A DNA stretch of 64,000 nt from Sphaerotilus uruguayifluvii. GTDB taxonomy: Bacteria; Pseudomonadota; Gammaproteobacteria; Burkholderiales; Burkholderiaceae_C. The position numbers and the translations under genes were made by a program. Each line of letters opens with the position of its first letter. The first letter of the stretch is position 1. The stretch lies in NCBI RefSeq assembly GCF_013294065.1, contig NZ_JABSNM010000002.1:310001-374000 (forward strand). Direction: 5' to 3'. Below, piece by piece: positions 61,156 to 64,000 of the stretch. Below the pieces are notes generated by a model. That model searched no databases, was not told the DNA's origin, and saw only the letters and a list, made by a program, of their open reading frames with translations.

Positions 61156-62586
61156 ATGTCGATCTGGGGCGGCTCGCTGGCCGAGCTGATGCCGCACGGC
61201 TTCTGCCTGTCCTGGGCACCGGGGCTGATGTGGCTGCACATCGTTTCCGACACGCTGACGGTGCTGTCGTACGCGACGATTCCGGTGACGCTGATGGTGC
61301 TGGTGCGCCGGCGCCAGGATCTGCAGTTCAGCTGGATGTTCGTGCTGTTCGGCGTCTTCATCCTGGCCTGCGGCGCGACCCACGCGATGTCGCTGTGGAC
61401 GCTCTGGTTTCCGGACTATCTGGCCGCCGGCCTGGTCAAGGCGGTGACGGCCGCGGCCTCGGTCGGTACCGCGGTGGCCCTGGTGCCGCTGGTGCCCAAG
61501 GCGGTGGCGCTGCCTGGTCCGGCGCAATGGGAGGCGGTGCACCGCGACCTGCGTGACCAGGTCGCCGAGCGCGAGCGTGTCGAGCAGGAGGTCCGCCGTC
61601 TCAACGCCGAGCTCGAGGAGCGGGTGGCGCGTCGCACCGCCGAGCTTCAGGAGGCCAACGACCGGCTCGGCGCGCTGCACGGCGAGCTCGAGCAGCGTGT
61701 CGAGCAGCGCACCGCCGAGCTGCGCCAGGCCCAGGCCGAGCTGGTGGCCACCGCACGCGCCGCCGGCATGGCCGAGATCGCCACCAACGTGCTGCACAAC
61801 GTCGGCAACGTGCTCAACAGCGTCAATGTCTCCTCCGGCATGATCTGCCAGCAGCTGCGCCAGTCCAAGCTGCCCGGCCTGGCGCGCAGCGCCGAGCTGC
61901 TCGGTCAGAACGAGGCCGATCTCGGCCGCTTCATGACCGAGGATCCGAAGGGCCGGCTGCTGCCCGGCTATCTGGGCAAGCTCGCGCAGGTGCTCGAGAC
62001 CGAGCAGCGCACGGTGCTCGACGAGATGGAGCAGATGGGCAAGAGCATCGACCATCTGAAGGACATCATCGCCACCCAGCAGAGCTATGCCGGCGGCACC
62101 AGCATGGTCGTGGCCACCGAGGTGTCCGAGCTGGTGGACGATGCGCTGCGCATGAATGCAGGCGCGCTGTCGCGCCATCAGGTGGTGGTCGAGCGCGACC
62201 TGCCGCCGCTGCCGCGGCTGCCGATCGACCGCCACCGGGTGCTGCAGATCCTCATCAACCTGATCGGCAATGCCAAGCAGGCGATGGATGCCGAGGCCGC
62301 GTTCGGGCATCGTCTGCGCATCGGCGCGCAGCTGGATGACGCGCGCGGCGAGCTGCGGCTGAGCGTGAGCGACGAGGGCGACGGCATCCGGCCCGAGCAC
62401 CTGGAGCGCATCTTCGCGCACGGCTTCACCACCCGCGCCCGCGGCCACGGCTTCGGCCTGCACAGCTGCATCGTCGCCGCGCGCGAGATGGGAGGCGACC
62501 TGCGGGCGCACAGCGACGGGGTCGGCACCGGCGCCACCTTCACGCTGGTGCTTCCGGTGCAGGCCGCCGCCGACTGGATCATCTGA
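61156..62586 (+). CDS. Histidine kinase with an ethylene-receptor-type copper-binding membrane domain
   Basis: 476 residues from the ATG at 61156 (AAGGAGG upstream). The N-terminal domain (about 14-115) has three membrane helices and the copper/ethylene-binding residues of plant ETR1 with unchanged spacing: Asp32, Tyr39, Cys72 and His76 (IVSD, LSYATIP, ILACGATHAM). PHGFCLSW before the first helix is typical of bacterial members. A long coiled coil covers about 123-205. The catalytic part is a non-standard histidine kinase: NVLHNVGNVLNSV puts the putative phospho-His at about 214, followed by NLIGNAKQAM, DEGDGI and GFGLHS. The next gene encodes a response regulator-GGDEF protein, 43 nt downstream. 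Confidence 0.88.
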   Translation: MSIWGGSLAELMPHGFCLSWAPGLMWLHIVSDTLTVLSYATIPVTLMVLVRRRQDLQFSWMFVLFGVFILACGATHAMSLWTLWFPDYLAAGLVKAVTAAASVGTAVALVPLVPKAVALPGPAQWEAVHRDLRDQVAERERVEQEVRRLNAELEERVARRTAELQEANDRLGALHGELEQRVEQRTAELRQAQAELVATARAAGMAEIATNVLHNVGNVLNSVNVSSGMICQQLRQSKLPGLARSAELLGQNEADLGRFMTEDPKGRLLPGYLGKLAQVLETEQRTVLDEMEQMGKSIDHLKDIIATQQSYAGGTSMVVATEVSELVDDALRMNAGALSRHQVVVERDLPPLPRLPIDRHRVLQILINLIGNAKQAMDAEAAFGHRLRIGAQLDDARGELRLSVSDEGDGIRPEHLERIFAHGFTTRARGHGFGLHSCIVAAREMGGDLRAHSDGVGTGATFTLVLPVQAAADWII

Positions 62587-62629
62587 ATCCGTCCCTGGAC
62601 CGCCCCCGAACCGACGCCGAGCCCCTCCG

Positions 62630-64000
62630 ATGGACAACCGACGCATCCTGCTGGTCGACGACATGCCCTCGATCCACGAGGATTTCCGCAAGATCCTCGA
62701 TCCGGCCGCGGGCCGGCCTGCGGCGCCGCAGGCCGCCGACGAGCTCGATGCGCTGGAGATGGCGCTGTTCGCCGGCGACGGTGCGGCGCCGGCCGGCGGG
62801 TCGGCGGCCGTGCCGTCGCCGCCGGCGGCCCGCTTCGAGATCGATTCGGCGCTGCAGGGGCGCGAGGCGCTGGCCCGGGTGCAGAGCGCCTGCCAGGCCG
62901 GGCGGCCCTACGCGATGGCCTTCGTCGACATGCGCATGCCGCCGGGCTGGGACGGCGTCGAGACCATCGAGCACCTCTGGCAGGCGGATCCCGGGCTTCA
63001 GGTCGTCATCTGCACCGCCTATTCCGACTACGCCTGGGAGGAGGTGCTCGGACGCCTGGACGTGCGCGACCGGCTGCTGATCCTGAAGAAGCCCTTCGAT
63101 GCCATCGAGGTCAGCCAGCTCGCGCAGACGCTGTGCGCCAAGTGGCAGGCCGGCCGCCAGGTCGAGCAGCACACGCGCACGCTGGAGGCCGAGGTGCGCG
63201 CGCGCACGCTCGAGCTCGAGCAGGCCAACCTGCGGCTGCGCGAGGATCTGGCCGAGCGCCAGCGCGTCGCCGCCGAGCTGCAGCTGGCGGCCTGCGTGTT
63301 CGACAACGCGATGGACGGCATCGTCGTCACCGATGCGCATTCGACCATCCTGTCGGTCAACCCGGCCTTTTCCGCGCTGACCGGCTACGCGCCCGAGGAA
63401 ATGATCGGGCGCCGGCTCAGCCTGCTGCGCACCGAGCACGAGCAGCCCGGCTTCTACCGCGAGCAGTGGCAGCGGCTGCTGCGCGAGGGCCGCTGGGCGG
63501 GCGAGCTGTGGAACCGCCGCAAGGACGGCGAGCTCTTCTGCGAACGGCTGAACATCAGCCGGGTGCAGGCCGCGCCGGGCCAGCCCGAGCGCTTCGTCGG
63601 CATCTTCAACGACATCACCGAGATGCGCCGCAGCGAGGAGCGCATCCGCTTTCTCGCCTTCCACGATGCGCTGACTGGCCTGCCCAACCGCGCGCTGCTG
63701 CTCGAGCGGCTCGAGCGGGCGCTGGCCGGCGCGCGCCGCCTGGGCGAGCGCATCGGGCTGATGTTCATCGACCTGGACCGCTTCAAGCCGATCAACGACA
63801 CCCTCGGCCATGCCGTGGGCGACGCGCTGCTGGTGCAGGTGGCACGGCGGCTGCGCGAGCAGCTGCGCCAGCACGACACCGCCGCGCGCATGGGCGGCGA
63901 CGAGTTCGTGGTGCTGCTCGAGCGGGTGAACGACCCGGCCGCGCTGGGCCGGCTGGCCGAGCGGCTGAAGGGGGCGATCGGCCAGCCGATGGAAGTGTGC
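62630..64000 (+). CDS. Response regulator with PAS and GGDEF domains (5' part)
   Basis: 457 codons from the ATG at 62630 to the right edge; no stop is reached. An N-terminal receiver (ILLVDDMPSIHEDF, phosphoacceptor Asp100 in FVDMRMPPGWDG, Lys in ILKKPF) is interrupted after helix 1 by an Ala/Pro-rich insert (about 26-67). A coiled coil follows at about 180-215. A PAS domain covers about 220-330. A GGDEF domain starts at about 335, with the intact signature GGDEF at 422-426 and DLDRFKPIND. It should make c-di-GMP; an EAL domain may follow outside the window. It is the probable partner of the kinase just upstream. Confidence 0.9.
   Translation, partial: MDNRRILLVDDMPSIHEDFRKILDPAAGRPAAPQAADELDALEMALFAGDGAAPAGGSAAVPSPPAARFEIDSALQGREALARVQSACQAGRPYAMAFVDMRMPPGWDGVETIEHLWQADPGLQVVICTAYSDYAWEEVLGRLDVRDRLLILKKPFDAIEVSQLAQTLCAKWQAGRQVEQHTRTLEAEVRARTLELEQANLRLREDLAERQRVAAELQLAACVFDNAMDGIVVTDAHSTILSVNPAFSALTGYAPEEMIGRRLSLLRTEHEQPGFYREQWQRLLREGRWAGELWNRRKDGELFCERLNISRVQAAPGQPERFVGIFNDITEMRRSEERIRFLAFHDALTGLPNRALLLERLERALAGARRLGERIGLMFIDLDRFKPINDTLGHAVGDALLVQVARRLREQLRQHDTAARMGGDEFVVLLERVNDPAALGRLAERLKGAIGQPMEVC

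Overview
The window is 64 kb of very GC-rich DNA with dense, mostly overlapping genes and no tRNA, rRNA, IS element or CRISPR array that I could see. Gene content (glycine-betaine demethylation genes, heterotetrameric sarcosine oxidase, iorAB-type molybdenum hydroxylase, thioredoxin-type arsenic genes) and base composition suggest a Betaproteobacterium of the order Burkholderiales. This is an inference, not a measured placement. A plasmid-type parAB pair (3986-6093) hints that the window lies on a secondary replicon or carries a captured partition locus.

Layout: (1) 192-3863, minus strand: a PrpF-type isomerase, a class I methyltransferase and a transglutaminase-like/Het-C-like fusion. (2) 3986-6093: parB and parA, with a nested inverted repeat just past parB as candidate parS. 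(3) 6311-8993: a small monooxygenase and the glutathione-dependent formaldehyde pathway (adhC, fghA), with a perfect 13-bp-arm operator-like palindrome between them. (4) 9009-12970, minus: antiporter, FAH-family hydrolase, dienelactone hydrolase and LysR. (5) 13141-19077, plus: iorA-iorB-XdhC-nucleotidyltransferase, another LysR and a GlcG-like protein.

(6) 19096-53361 is the heart of the window: a nearly complete choline to glycine betaine to pyruvate island. It holds a GbdR-like regulator; a seven-gene minus-strand operon (glyA, dipeptidase-like, V4R protein, dgcA, dgcB, two ETF subunits) ending at a strong terminator; divergent gbcA-gbcB and a choline-type ABC transporter; choX-like and second betaine-type binding proteins; betB and betA; soxBDAG; a second GlxA-type regulator; sdaA and purU. 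Three of its promoters (glyA, gbcA, soxB) share a 16-nt dyad related to TTGTCCG-N4-CGACA, exactly 40 nt upstream of a CGAASAATGR box. Two more dyads lie 80-84 nt upstream of choX and purU. The formaldehyde released by the demethylations is a plausible substrate for AdhC/FghA in the same window.

(7) 53381-57174: secreted 5'-nucleotidase, DUF535 protein and a small lipoprotein. (8) 57205-60974: an arsenic operon arsR-arsC-aqpS-arsD-arsA with no ArsB or Acr3 pump in view. (9) 61156-64000: a histidine kinase whose membrane domain reproduces the copper/ethylene-binding site of plant ETR1, followed by a response regulator-PAS-GGDEF protein cut by the right edge.
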